Positions 25,192 to 35,771 of a stretch of 64,000 nt of DNA are shown here, piece by piece. The notes beneath the pieces were generated by a model that was not told where the DNA came from, searched no databases, and saw only the letters and a program-made list of their open reading frames with translations. The position numbers and the translations under genes are program-made. Within the stretch, counting starts at the first letter, position 1. Every line of letters starts with the position of its first letter. The stretch comes from Xenopus tropicalis (Eukaryota; Chordata; Amphibia; Anura; Pipidae), in NCBI RefSeq assembly GCF_000004195.4, contig NC_030683.2, forward strand, positions 72,263,764 through 72,327,763, given 5' to 3'.

Positions 25192-26391
25192 GTAAGTATC
25201 ACATATCCAATTCTTTAAGTCTGTCCCTGATAGAAGTGTTAATATGCCTATTCTATTTTGTTACAATTTGTGGCAGATTAAAAGGGGTAGTATTAACTAT
25301 GTGCATATACTATGTATTTCAATCCCTCACCCCCAGTGAGTGCACCCCTTAGTGCTTATTTTAAAAGCACTTGAGCCTAGGCATGTGCTGCTCCTTGCAG
25401 GGAGCACAGGATTAAAAATCAGGTGCTCCCTGCAAAGAGCAGCATCAGGAGGCAGTGATGACAAGGCCCTTATGACCTGCAAGGACCCTGGCAGGTAGGG
25501 GGTGGGAAGGAGGACATCTCCGTGCCTGTCCCACCCACCCCTTTTGAATTTAGCGCAGGCTAACACAGGCCACAATAGGTTCAAACTGAAATGAGTGGAG
25601 CGGCCTGCAGCTGTTCATGCAATGCCCCATGCAGTAGGCAAAGGACAAAAAAATTGCAGATTGAGGATGTTTTTGGTAGTTTATACACAATGTGGGGCAT
25701 TGTGAATGCTCTTGTTTTAAATATTAAGGTTTACAAAATGTTTTTCTTTTTTTTATAAATCAAAAAGATAGATGAAGGTCCTACAATGGGCCAGTCAAAG
25801 TCCTAATCTCAATCCAAAAAATCCATTTAAAATTAAAACATAATAATATAAAACACATAATTTTCCAACTTACCTTCACAACCTGGAGAAAATCTATCTA
25901 TAAACAACAGACTGTGTGTCAACACAGACTACACATCATGCAATCTTTTTTTCTATTTACCAATTGGGTGCTACAAACTCACAATACTCATATGTAATAT
26001 TTATAAAGAAAATGTTTATGCAGAGGAAAAATTGTTCACATTTCTCAATATTTCTTACCAGTAGAGATCTATTTGAAAGTTGTTATTACTGCAAAAGCGG
26101 CTGTGCAAACCTAATTAGTGTTAGGAAAGAATACAGTACAAATTATATAAACAAATACAACTTTTCTAGCTGGGGTTTTTGCACCAAAAGACACGTATAA
26201 ATGTCATATATTCAGAAATATTTCTGTAAATCCTCCTATATAGAACTGGTTTCCAGTTAATAAATATGACACCTAGTTCTGTTAAAAGTTATTAAAAAGA
26301 ATCCTCCAGATCTTGTAATTAATGTAGATTATACATAATGAATTAGATAGAAACCTTTGGTCCTCAACTCACTCAGATGTTGCTCCTCTTA

Positions 26392-26708
26392 AGCTGGCCA
26401 TACACGCACCGATACTATCGTACGAAACCTCGTTTCGTACGATATTCGGTGCGTGTATGGCATGTCGGCGAGTCGACCGATATCGCAGGAAGCTGCTGAT
26501 ATCGGACGACTCGCTGATCGGCCAGGTTAGAAAATTTTGATCGGGCGCCATAGAAGACGCCTGACCAAAATCTGCCGTCAGGGCTGAATCAGCAGAAGGA
26601 GGTAGAAATCCTATTGTTTCTACCTCCTTATCTGCTGTTTCAGCCCTGACTGTGTGTGGCGGATCTGACGATGTTTCGTGCGACCGATGGCCACGTGTAT
26701 GGCCAGCT
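26392..26708. mobile_element. Harbinger-like MITE with TTA target duplication
   Basis: Ends AGCTGGCCATACACG and CGTGTATGGCCAGCT are inverted repeats. TTA occurs directly outside each end (26389-26391, 26709-26711), the 3-bp duplication typical of PIF/Harbinger. Internal palindromes (TACGAAACCTCGTTTCGTA; TTTCTACCTCCTT with its inverse) make it highly folded. It is 317 bp and non-coding. Fragments of the same family lie at 7951-8012 and 39386-39525. Confidence 0.8.
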
Positions 26709-27632
26709 TTAGCCTAACATAGCTAAATACAGTTACATTTTACAGTGAGAAAGCACAATAGGGGCAGTGTATAAAAATAGGCAGACAGCACCAGCTTTGT
26801 TACCACTCCTGAGTACTAGCTAGTAGCACTGAAACAGAAAACACAATTGCTCTTGTCATGAATTATATCACCTTTTTATGCCTTGTGGTTTCTAGGCAGT
26901 TACCTTTGCTTATTCCTTATTTCCTTAGGGTACTTCCAACTCTTCTTCATCTATTAGTGAATTTGCACTTTAGTGCCTTGCACAAGGAGTGCAGGAAATA
27001 ACTTTGCCCTCCCTTTCCTAAGGATAAAATAGACATCTGTATCCCATGTGTGACAGACCTAACCAATCTTATATAGTGCCCAGCCACTTATGACCCTTGA
27101 CCTGCTTCCCACTAGGGTTACAAAGTAGTTTGGCAGAACATGCTTCTTTGCTGTGAATCTTATAATTAAATTAACTCATTAGAGATAATGGTGCAGCACT
27201 GGAGTTTTGCAATTTCTTAAATCTTAGAAATGTATGTGTAACATTTGGTTTTTATTCTACAGCAATTTTTATGAGTTGGTTAAAGTTATACAATGTTACA
27301 TATCAAAAACAATTCAAATCAAGGACTTTAATGGTCCTTCTGCACTTCAGTTTATGTCAAAGAGCTTTGGCTCCAAGCAAAATATTCTGATGTTATTGAA
27401 GAGAAGTTAGAAGGCACAGAGCCAAGAATTACAATAAGGGCACCCTTAGTGGAGAGGTCCAACTCTTTTCTCAATGTTACAGTCACTAAACTTATAACAT
27501 AACTACAAGGTATGCTTTATATAGATTATATTAGATTATTTCATTATCAGATTTTTTAAAAATGGACATTAGTATCTCTCAGTGCCAGACATGTGTTTCT
27601 ACATTTGAAGTGATCAAAAAACTTACACATAG

Positions 27633-27850
27633 GGGGAGATTTACCAACGTTTGACTTTTTTTCACGATTCGACATATAAAAGCTAGAGAGTTTCTATAGA
27701 AGTCAGTGGGATTTGTTCTAGGCAAAGTCAAGCCATATTTTTAAACTCAAATTTTTCAACTTTTTTTAAATTCTTTGAGTTTGTAAACTCAAAAAATTTG
27801 AAGTATTTGAGGTATTCAAACAAGTTTCTCTTATTAATAAATTGATATAT
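27633..27850. repeat. AT-rich MITE-like repeat fragment
   Basis: It begins GGGGGAGATTTACCAACG and contains AAACTCAAA/TTTGAGTTT inverted blocks. Similar sequence occurs near 45.9-46.1 kb and, with a matching end, at 56502-56828. The right end is not defined. Confidence 0.45.
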
Positions 27851-28058
27851 AAACCAATTAAAATGGTTGTTGCTTCCATTGTTTCTCCTATTTTTACTCT
27901 CCTTAAAATTAAGGAAAATTTAAAAAGTATAGATATTCCTTTTTACATTAAACGTTTATATCTCTTTAACAAACACATACAAATACAATATGTATTTGTA
28001 ATAAATACCTTTTTTATATGACAAAGGCTTTCATTCTGTACTGAACTGTAGAGAGCTA

Positions 28059-28660
28059 TATAGTTACATATGGTTGAAAAAAGACCATAGTCCATCAAGT
28101 TCAACCCTTCCAAGTAAACCCAGCACACACAACCTGTACTTACCAATCTATACTAACACATACATAACTATATGTACAAACATTAATACTAACTGTAGAT
28201 ATTAGTATCACAATAGCCTTGGATATTATGCTTGTTCAAAAACTCATCCAAGCCCCTCTTAAAGGCATTAACAGAATCTGCCATCACAACATCACTAGGA
28301 AGGGCATTCCCCAACCTCACTGCCCTCACCGTGAAAAACCACCTACACTGCTTCAAATGGAAGCTCTGTTTCTCTAATCTAAAGGGGTGGCCTCTAGTGC
28401 ATTGATGGGAAAAAAGAGCATCCCCTATCTGCCTATAATCCTCTCTAATGTATTTGTACAGAGTAATCATGTCCCTCGCAAGCGCCTCTTTTCCAGAGAA
28501 ATCAACCCCAACCTTGAAAGTCTAACCTCATAGCTTAAAGCTTCCATCCCCTTTACCAGTTTAGTTGCAGTCTCTGCACTCTCTCCAGCTCATTAATATC
28601 CTTCTTAAGGACTGGAGCCCAAAACTGCACCGCATACTCCAGGTGAGGCCTTACCAGGGA
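28059..28660 (-). pseudogene. CR1-like LINE 3' fragment, minus strand
   Basis: On the minus strand, from about 28660 down, there is the C-terminal part of CR1-type ORF2 with LSRLG, SLEKRRLRG (frameshifted) and MITLYKYIREDYRQIGDALF, then FTVRAVRLGNALPSDVV and GYCDTNIYS. A 3'UTR containing the TTGAACTTGATGGAC block and a terminal TATGTAACTATA follows. Frameshifts are present. It abuts, in opposite orientation, the CR1 segment beginning near 28.81 kb. Confidence 0.8.
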
Positions 28661-28809
28661 CCTCTATCTGGTTTGAACCTCTATAAGTTACAGACTGCAC
28701 AGCGATTGTTGCATGTGATCCAAGTGTTGCATGTGAATAAAGTGTTTAGCAGGCATTGTAAGTATCCAGTGGCAATATGAGTTCAAGTATGATTGCCGGT
28801 GTGGATCTT

Positions 28810-31642
28810 GTCACATGTATGTGATCCTGATCCTAGGGGGGGATGAAGAAGGGACAGTGGAGGTTAATGAGGGAGACAGGTTTGTGACAGTTAAGAGGGG
28901 CAGTAGGGGACACAAGGGTAGGGGGGCTGGTTCACAGCTTGTACAAACCAACAGATTTGCCGCTTTAGATGAAGATGCTGGGGAAGACAGCTCTGAGCTA
29001 GCATGTATGGAGCAGGCTGACTCTCAGAGCAACTTGGGAGCCGGCACCTCTAATACAGGTGGGGGGAGTAGTGCTAGGAAGGGAAGGCAGGCTATAGTTG
29101 CAGGGGATTATTACTATTATTATTACTATTATTAGAAAGGTGGATAGGGTAATTTGCCAGAAAGACCCTACATGCCAAACTGTGTGTTGCTTGCCTGGTG
29201 CTATGGTTCGGCATGTGGTGGATCGAATGGACAAATTGTTGGGTGGGGCTGGTTAAGACCCGGCGGTCTTGGTACACATAGGTACCAATGACAAAGTCAG
29301 AGGAGGCGGGGAAGTCTTCAATGATTTTAAAAAACTAGGAGCAAAGTTAAGGACGAGGACTTCCAAGGTAATTTTCTCAGGGATATTACTGTGCCACAAG
29401 CAACGTTAAGAAGGCAGCGGGAGCTTAGGGAGATTAATGCGTGGCTGAGAGATTGGTGCAGGGAGGAGGGCTTTGGGTTTCTGGAGAACTGGGCTGATTT
29501 CTCAATCGACTACAGGCTCTTTGCCAGGGATGGGCTGCACCTCAATGATGATGGTGCAGCTGCTTTGGGGGACAAGATGGATAGAGGGTTGGAGGAGATT
29601 TTAAACTAGGAGTGGGGGGGAGGGTGCAGCGGGTAATTCTGTGGTAGACAGGATAGGTGAGGTAGTGGGCATAGTAAGGGAAAATGGGGGAGGAGACTTG
29701 CTTCGGGATAGCATGCTGGTACCAGTATTAAATGTATGTTTACTAATGCAAGGAGTCTGACTGGTAAAATGGGAGAGCTGGAGGTACTAGTGCTGAAGCG
29801 GAAATATGATGTGATTGGCATTGCTGAAACTTGGTTGAATGAGTCGCATGACTGGGCAGTTAATATTGGGGGTTATACATTGTTTCGGAGGGACAGGGGC
29901 AATAGAAAAGGAGGAGGAGTGTGTCTGTTCGTTAAGCAGGAATTAAAAGCAAATATTAAGGAGGAATTGATGGGGGTAACAGAGGGAGCTGAATCCTTAT
30001 GGGTTGAGCTTCTCACAGATAGTAAAGAATCTACCAATTGAATTGTAGGGGTATGCTATAGGACCCCTAATGTAAGCGAAGAGGAGGAGGCTCAGCTCCT
30101 GTTGCAAATAGAAAAGGCTGCTAGTTTGGGGCAAGTGATAATAATGGGGGATTTTAATTATCCTGATATTGACTGGAGCCATAGTACTGCCAGGACAGTA
30201 AATGGGAACAAGTTTATAAACTTGCTGCATGACACCTTTATGTCACAGGTTGTTGAGGAGCCAACCAGGAACCATGCTATATTGGATCTAGTGTTCTCTA
30301 ATGACCCAGAACGCATAGCAAATGGTTGAACCCCTGGGTAACAGTGACCATAATGTTATTTCATTTGATGTTTGGTGCAGGAAACCAATGTACACTGGAG
30401 CAACAAAGACATTGAATTTTAGAAAGGCAAATTTTACTCCCATAAGGGCAGCGCTTTAGGGCATAGATTGGGGCATTATGTTTTTTGATAAAAACACAGA
30501 GCAGAAATGGTTGTCGTTTAAAATGATATTAAATCATTACTGTTCTCAATTTATTCCATTAATAAAAAAAAAGTAGAAGTGTTAAGAATCACCCTGTGTG
30601 ACTTAACTCTGAGGTAAAGAAGTTAATAGGGAAAAAAAGGAAAGCTTTTAAGAAATATAAGTCAGAGGGGACAGTAGTTGAGTTTAATGAATATAAACAC
30701 TATAACAAGTGTTGTAAAAAAGCAATCTGGAAGGCAAAGATAGAAAATGAGAAGAGCATTGTGGCAGAGGCCAAGACTAACCCCAAAAAGTTTTTTAAGT
30801 ATATTAATAGTAAAAAGATGCAGGTTGAGGGTGTGGCCCCATTGAGTTATATTAACAATATGGTTATAGCAGATACAGAAAAGGCAGATGTGCTTAACCA
30901 GTTTTTTTCTTCTTTGTATACAGTAGAGGAGCCAGAGTGCCAAGTCCCACCCAATAGCTTCACTGTTGCCTCAGCTCCAACTACGCAGTGGTTGGCACAG
31001 GATATGGTGCTTAAAGGGTTACACAAGATAAATGTGAACAAGGCACCTGGGCCAGATGGAATACACCCTCGGGTACTGAGAGAGCTAGGGTCAGATTTAC
31101 AGTGGCCTTTGTTTCTGATATTCTCAGACTATCTTTCATCAGGTATGGTACCTAGGGATTGGAAGAAGGCTAATGTCATTCCTATATTTAAAAAGGGAGT
31201 AAGATCTCAGCCTGGCAATTATAGGCCTGTTAGTTTGACATCCGTGGTTGGCAAGTTATTTGAAGGCTTGTTAAGGGATCACATACAAAGTTCTGTACTA
31301 GAGAATGGCATTATGAGCAGTAATCAGCATGGCTTTATGAAGGACAGATCATGTCAGACCAATTTAATTGCTTTTTATGATGAGGTGAGTAAGAAGCTGG
31401 ACAGTGGGGATGCAGTAGATTTAATCTACGGTATTTGGATTTTGCCACAGCATTTGATACCATTCCCCACAAACGACTGCTTTCTAAACTAAGGTCTATT
31501 GGTCTTAGTGAAGTCATTTGCACATGGGTAGGAAACTGGCTACAGGATCGGGTACAGAGGGTGGTTGTTAATGGTACATTCTCTACTTGGACTAAGGTTC
31601 TCAGTGGGGTCCCTCAGGGTTCCGTACTGGGTCCACTTTTGT
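28810..31642 (+). pseudogene. CR1-like LINE, ORF1 esterase to reverse transcriptase, broken
   Basis: CR1-type non-LTR retrotransposons copy their RNA at a nicked target. The domain order is visible. An ORF1-like start contains NRFAALDEDAG (about 28947). An SGNH esterase follows with VLVHIGTND (about 29269) and DGLHLNDDGAAALG (29529-29570). An apurinic-type endonuclease has NARSLTGKMGELEVL, AETWLN and IIMGDFNYPDIDWS (about 30130-30180). The reverse transcriptase has NKAPGPDGIHPRVLREL, NYRPVSLTSVVGK, HGFMKDRSCQTN, DFATAFDTIPHKRLL and SGVPQGSVLGPLLF. Stops (for example at 30039) and frameshifts (about 30330, 31430) disrupt it. It ends abruptly at 31642, where a T2-like MITE begins, and the rest of the RT is missing. 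A TTATTA microsatellite sits at 29106-29135. Confidence 0.9.
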
Positions 31643-31646
31643 TTAA

Positions 31647-31920
31647 AGGAACAGTAACACCAAAAAATGAAAAAGCTTTAAAGTAATAAAAATATAATGC
31701 ACTGTTGCCCTGCACTGGTAAAACTGGTGTGTTTGCTACAGTAACACTACTATAATTTATATAATAAGCTGCTGTGTAGCCACGGGGGCAGCCATTCAAG
31801 CTGGAAAAAAGGAGAAAAGGCACAGGTTACATAGCAGATAACGGATATGTTCTGTAGAATACAATGGTCATTTATCTGTTATCTGCTATGTGCCTGTGCC
31901 TTTTCTCCTTTGAATGGCTG
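31647..31920. mobile_element. T2-like MITE, right end truncated
   Basis: The left end is TTAA-AGGAACAGTAACACC (TTAA at 31643-31646), inserted in the CR1 reverse transcriptase. An internal foldback joins AGCCATTCAA/TTGAATGGCT and CACAG..TAGCAGATAAC. The right terminal arm is absent: at about 31921 the sequence switches to the opposite-strand CR1 copy. Confidence 0.7.
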
Positions 31921-33200
31921 AGTCAATGCCACTTTTTTTGCTTTTAGTAGCCACCGAATGACATTGCCTGGAATTAGACAATTTATTATCTACAAAAACC
32001 TCTAGATCCTTTGTAATCTATCCTTTAGCCAGTTCTCTATCCAATTACAAATATTATGTTCTAGGCCAATATTCCTCAATTTGATCATTAACCTTCTGTG
32101 AGGTACTGTATCAAACGCTTTTGCAAAGTCCATGTAGATGACATCAACTGCTATTCCAACATCGAGGTTTCTGCTCACCTCCTCATAAAAGCCGACTAAA
32201 TTAGTCTGGCAAGATCTGTTACGCATAATACCATGCTGGTACAAACTTATAGTATTCTGAACTGCAATGTATTCAAGTACCCTCTCCCTTATTACCCCTT
32301 CCAAAAGCTTTCCTACTACTGATGTCAGACTAACAGGCCTATAGTTTTCAGGCTGAGAACGGGATCCCTTTTTAAATAACGGCACTACATTAGCAATTTG
32401 CCAGTCTCTCGGTACCATGCCAGACCTCAATGAATCCTAAAAAATTAAGTGAAGAGGCTTGGCAATCACAGTGCTAAGCTCGTTTAATATCCTGGGATGA
32501 ATACCACCCGGTCCTAGATCTTTGTATACCTTTACATGTTCAAGTCTCTTTCCTCTCCAGTGACCCATGCGTCAGTAGCTATATTACTAGAACTGGGCAT
32601 ATTAAAATGGAAGCCTTCATTAGCTGGCTCCTCAGATGTATAGACAGATGAAAAATAAGAGTTCAAAATTTCTGCTTTATCCCTGTTCTCATCAACCAAC
32701 TTACCCCCCCATGACAATAAGGTTACCACCCCTTCTTGCTTGGATTCTTTTTACTCCTAGCTGCAGAACCCCTTTCTATCTCTATTTTAGCTTGCCTGAT
32801 AGCTTTTTTGCATGCTTTATTTGCTTCCTTGTACCCGATGAAAGTTTCTGCTGTCCCAGCTAACTTGAATGCTTTAAAAGTACGTTTTTTTCTTACTAAC
32901 CTCGACACTAACACTTTTATTCAGCCATAAAGGTTCGCTTTGCAATGCCTCTCCTTGCTTACAAGAGGAATATACTGATCTGTATACTTGCTAAGCAATG
33001 TTTTAAAGATGTTCCATTTTCCTTCCGTGTCTAACCCATTTTTCTTCTGTGTCTACCAGCCTTTCCCAGATGATACATTGCAGAGATGCCACTATACTGG
33101 CAAAGTCTGCACGTTTAAAATTGAGTGTTTTAGTTACTCCCTTATAGAGCTGTCTCTGCTCTCAAAGGGGACCAAGTTGTGATCACTGGTCCCTAAACAC
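31921..33200 (-). pseudogene. CR1-like LINE, second copy, minus strand, internally deleted
   Basis: Reading down the minus strand from about 33200, the order is endonuclease-RT linker (PFESRDSSIRELLK-like), then YKEANKACKKAIRQAKIEIE, and KAEILNSYFSSVYTSEEP. The RT proper follows with MVPRDWQIANVVPLFKKGSR, NYRPVSLTSVVGKLLEGV and DFAKAFDTVPHRRLM. After NWLKDRLQRI (about 32002) the frame continues with KDLEVFVDNKLSNSRQCHSV, a block that lies much later in CR1 proteins, so roughly the RT active-site region is deleted. The copy then meets the truncated MITE. Confidence 0.85.
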
Positions 33201-34088
33201 AAATGTTTGTGAGATGAGTTTAGTATTATTAGATATTACCAGAATAGACTCATGAATGACATATAAATGACATTTCACCTGTTCATCTTCCAGTGTAAGG
33301 GTTCTTACAAATGGCTGTTTTTTTCTGCATCTTTTTCAGTTCATCAAAAAACACATGTATTTATTTGCATGTTTTTTTAAAATGTAGCTAATTGTATTTT
33401 TGTGAGCTCCAAACACAACCTTCTATTCTATTGTCTTATGAATGTTGTGTCAAGCACAAAAAAAAATTAGCATGATGAATCTAAAAAATGCATTTTTACT
33501 TGTGCTGGGTAACAGTAAAGGTTTTATGCATATAAAACACTATTATTTTTAATGTTACTTGTCTATTAAAAATAATTAACAAACATAACCAAAGACAGGG
33601 TAACTTTTAGCCAAACATTTGTGTTTTTTAATGTCCTTATTCATTAGCATCTGAATTAATTCTGTCTTCCATTAAATTTAAAATCATTATATGCAAACTA
33701 AAATAGACACTCACATGGCATTATTAAATTCTCATTAAAATGCGAGTGGGATTCTCCTCTATCCTTCTTTGTGGGGCTTGCCATTCAGGCTACCCTTGAC
33801 TCCTGTCAGACTAACAAAGAAAGACACTCAATGCCAAAGAGAAGAGGAAACAACAAGTCTAACCATATGTTTTTGCAAATTGAAAGACTTTTATTAACAT
33901 TGGGCAAATTTGCACCTGGGCAATATTTTCATTGTTCTACCTGCAGCTGGCTAAAATAAGCTAATCATGATTAGTTGCTATGGGTTACTGCCCAGGTACA
34001 ATTTTGCCCAGTGCTGGTTAATTAGTCTCTCTGTGTGGCAGAGTAAAGTTATAAGAAATGCAGATAGTCATATTGATTTAAGACACAT

Positions 34089-34501
34089 GCAGAAAAGTTG
34101 TGGTTGTTAGATGGAGCATGCAGGACTGCTTAGTCAATAAAAATATCCTTTATTTTACTTCCATTAAAAACATGTGAAAAAAAATGTGAAAAAAACAACC
34201 CCCCAGCTTAACGCGTTTCATGGCTCATGCCACTTCATCAGAAGCTTCTGATGAAGTGGCATGAGCCATGAAACGCGTTAAGCTGGGGGGTTGTTTTTTT
34301 CACATTTTTTTCACATGTTTTTAATGGAAGTAAAATAAAGGATATTTTTATTGACTAAGCAGTCCTGCGTGCTCCATCTAACAACCACAACTTTTCTGCA
34401 ATTGACTACGCCTGGATCGGGGGCGTTCCTTGATGTGTATGCACGAGTCACTGCTAATACTGGGACTAAGCCGGTGAGTGCTCCCTTACTTTGTATAACT
34501 A
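34089..34501 (+). mobile_element. Palindromic insertion with 15-bp target duplication
   Basis: TGATTTAAGACACAT occurs directly on both sides (34074-34088 and 34502-34516). The insert consists of two arms of about 156 bp (34088-34244 and 34245-34400) that are inverse copies with one visible mismatch and one 1-base length difference, joined with no spacer. A unique 100-bp tail (34401-34501) follows the right arm. The centre carries CTGATGAAGTGGCATGAGCC followed by ATGAAACGCG. A long, variable target duplication points to retrotransposition rather than a cut-and-paste transposon. The family is not identified. Confidence 0.8.
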
Positions 34502-34623
34502 TGATTTAAGACACATCCCTCACCATTGGGTCTTGGATATCATTTTATAACAATTAATAGTACTATAGCTGGATGCAATCTGTTATAGATATTTAAAAAT
34601 AAAATACTCAATTTGTTATTTAG

Positions 34624-34692
34624 GTAGTTCATCATTGGGTTATAACACTCAGGCACATACAGACCAGTCACCACGTTTGACAGCCAAAGAGG
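34624..34692 (+). CDS. fli1: fli1 coding exon 5
   Basis: The acceptor TTATTTAG precedes 34624 and the donor GTAAGT starts at 34693. It encodes residues about 197-219, reading SSSLGYNTQAHTDQSPRLTA then KE, after the Pointed domain. It is a 69-nt exon with phase 1 at both ends. It aligns with the AYNTTSHTDQSSRLSVKE region of mammalian FLI1. It lies only about 120 bp downstream of the palindromic insertion. Confidence 0.93.
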
Positions 34693-35368
34693 GTAAGTAT
34701 CCATTCTCCTTAGTTTAACTTGTTATGTCATATAATCTCATGGCAGTTTTTCTGACAATTGTGTCATTAAAATACATCCTATGGCTAATGTCATTTAAGC
34801 AGATTCTTTGCAATGTAATTACATTTTCAGAGACCTTGAACTGTCTCAACCAAAGTCTATAGAAAGCAAATTGCAATGGTGACCATCTCCTGGATAGACA
34901 AAAACATGTACTAGCCAATACAATATGCTTCCCATAGGCTTTTATACCAAGCATTATCAGGTCTGTTTCATTATGTATTGCATAAATTGACAGTTGTTGA
35001 TGTTAAAGTTGTTTACAAAAAATAGCTTTACATTTAATTTTATGATAAAATAAGGAAGTAATGCAAAGGGGAAGTATACCTTTTTTAACCAATGACATTT
35101 TGTCAGCCTCTTCCAGCTAATGTGAGAATCTGATGTTTTTAGGAGATGCTTTATTAAAATATTTTTACATCTGGTTTGTAAGCAGTGTAAAGTTGTAGAG
35201 ATTATTGCTAGGAGTGCTGTTTTTGGTGAGCATTGGTAATGAACATAGCAAAGGCAATACAATAGCAATAACTTTTAAACAAAGATGTTTTAACACAGCT
35301 ACATACTTTAAATGCCACCAGAATGTTTTAATAGTTTTTCTACAAATGGCAGTACCGGAGGTAGTCTT

Positions 35369-35771
35369 GGGGGCTGATTTACTAACCCACGAATCCGACC
35401 CGAATTGGAAAAGTTCCGACTTGAAAACGAACATTTTGCGACTTTTTCGTATGTTTTGCGATTTTTTCGGATTCTGTACGAATTTTTCGGATCCAATACG
35501 ATTTTTGCGTAAAAACGCGAGTTTTTCGTATCCATTACGAAAGTTGCGTAAAAAGTTGCGCATTTTTCGTAGCGTTAAAACTTACGCGAAAAGTTGCGCA
35601 TTTTTCGTAGCGTTAAAACTTAACGCTACGAAAAATGCGCAACTTTTCGCGTAAGTTTTAACGCTACACAAAATGCGCAAAACATACGAAAAAATCGCAA
35701 AGTACCGATCATTACGAAAAAAACGCAATCGGACTCCATTCGACCCGTTCGTGGGTAAGTAAATCAGCCCC
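35369..35771. mobile_element. MITE with near-perfect central palindrome
   Basis: Ends GGGGGCTGATTTACTAACCC and GGGTAAGTAAATCAGCCCC are inverted repeats. The centre, around 35618, is a palindrome with a 3-base spacer between GCGTTAA and TTAACGC, and arms of more than 40 identical bases extend to more than 60 with few mismatches. It is built of TTTTCG/CGAAAA and GTAGCGTTAA blocks and is non-coding. Confidence 0.75.

Larger units (their letters stand above)
25192..34623 (+). other. fli1 intron 4
   Basis: GT-AG intron of 9,432 bp. It is dominated by a Harbinger-like MITE, a CR1 cluster (28.06-33.2 kb) and a palindromic insertion (34.09-34.5 kb). At 25.35-25.46 kb there is a small inverted repeat built on GTGCTGCTCCTTGCAGGGAG. 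From 25.6 to 26.39 kb, 26.71 to 27.63 kb and 33.2 to 34.07 kb I see nothing I can name. Confidence 0.85.

Noticed and set aside
32002..32430. Minus-strand 142-codon frame as a host gene
   Set aside because: The sequence is a CR1 reverse transcriptase segment, with related copies elsewhere in the window.
35165..35654. Overlapping long frames on both strands
   Set aside because: They arise from the palindromic MITE with CGAAAA/TTTTCG units.
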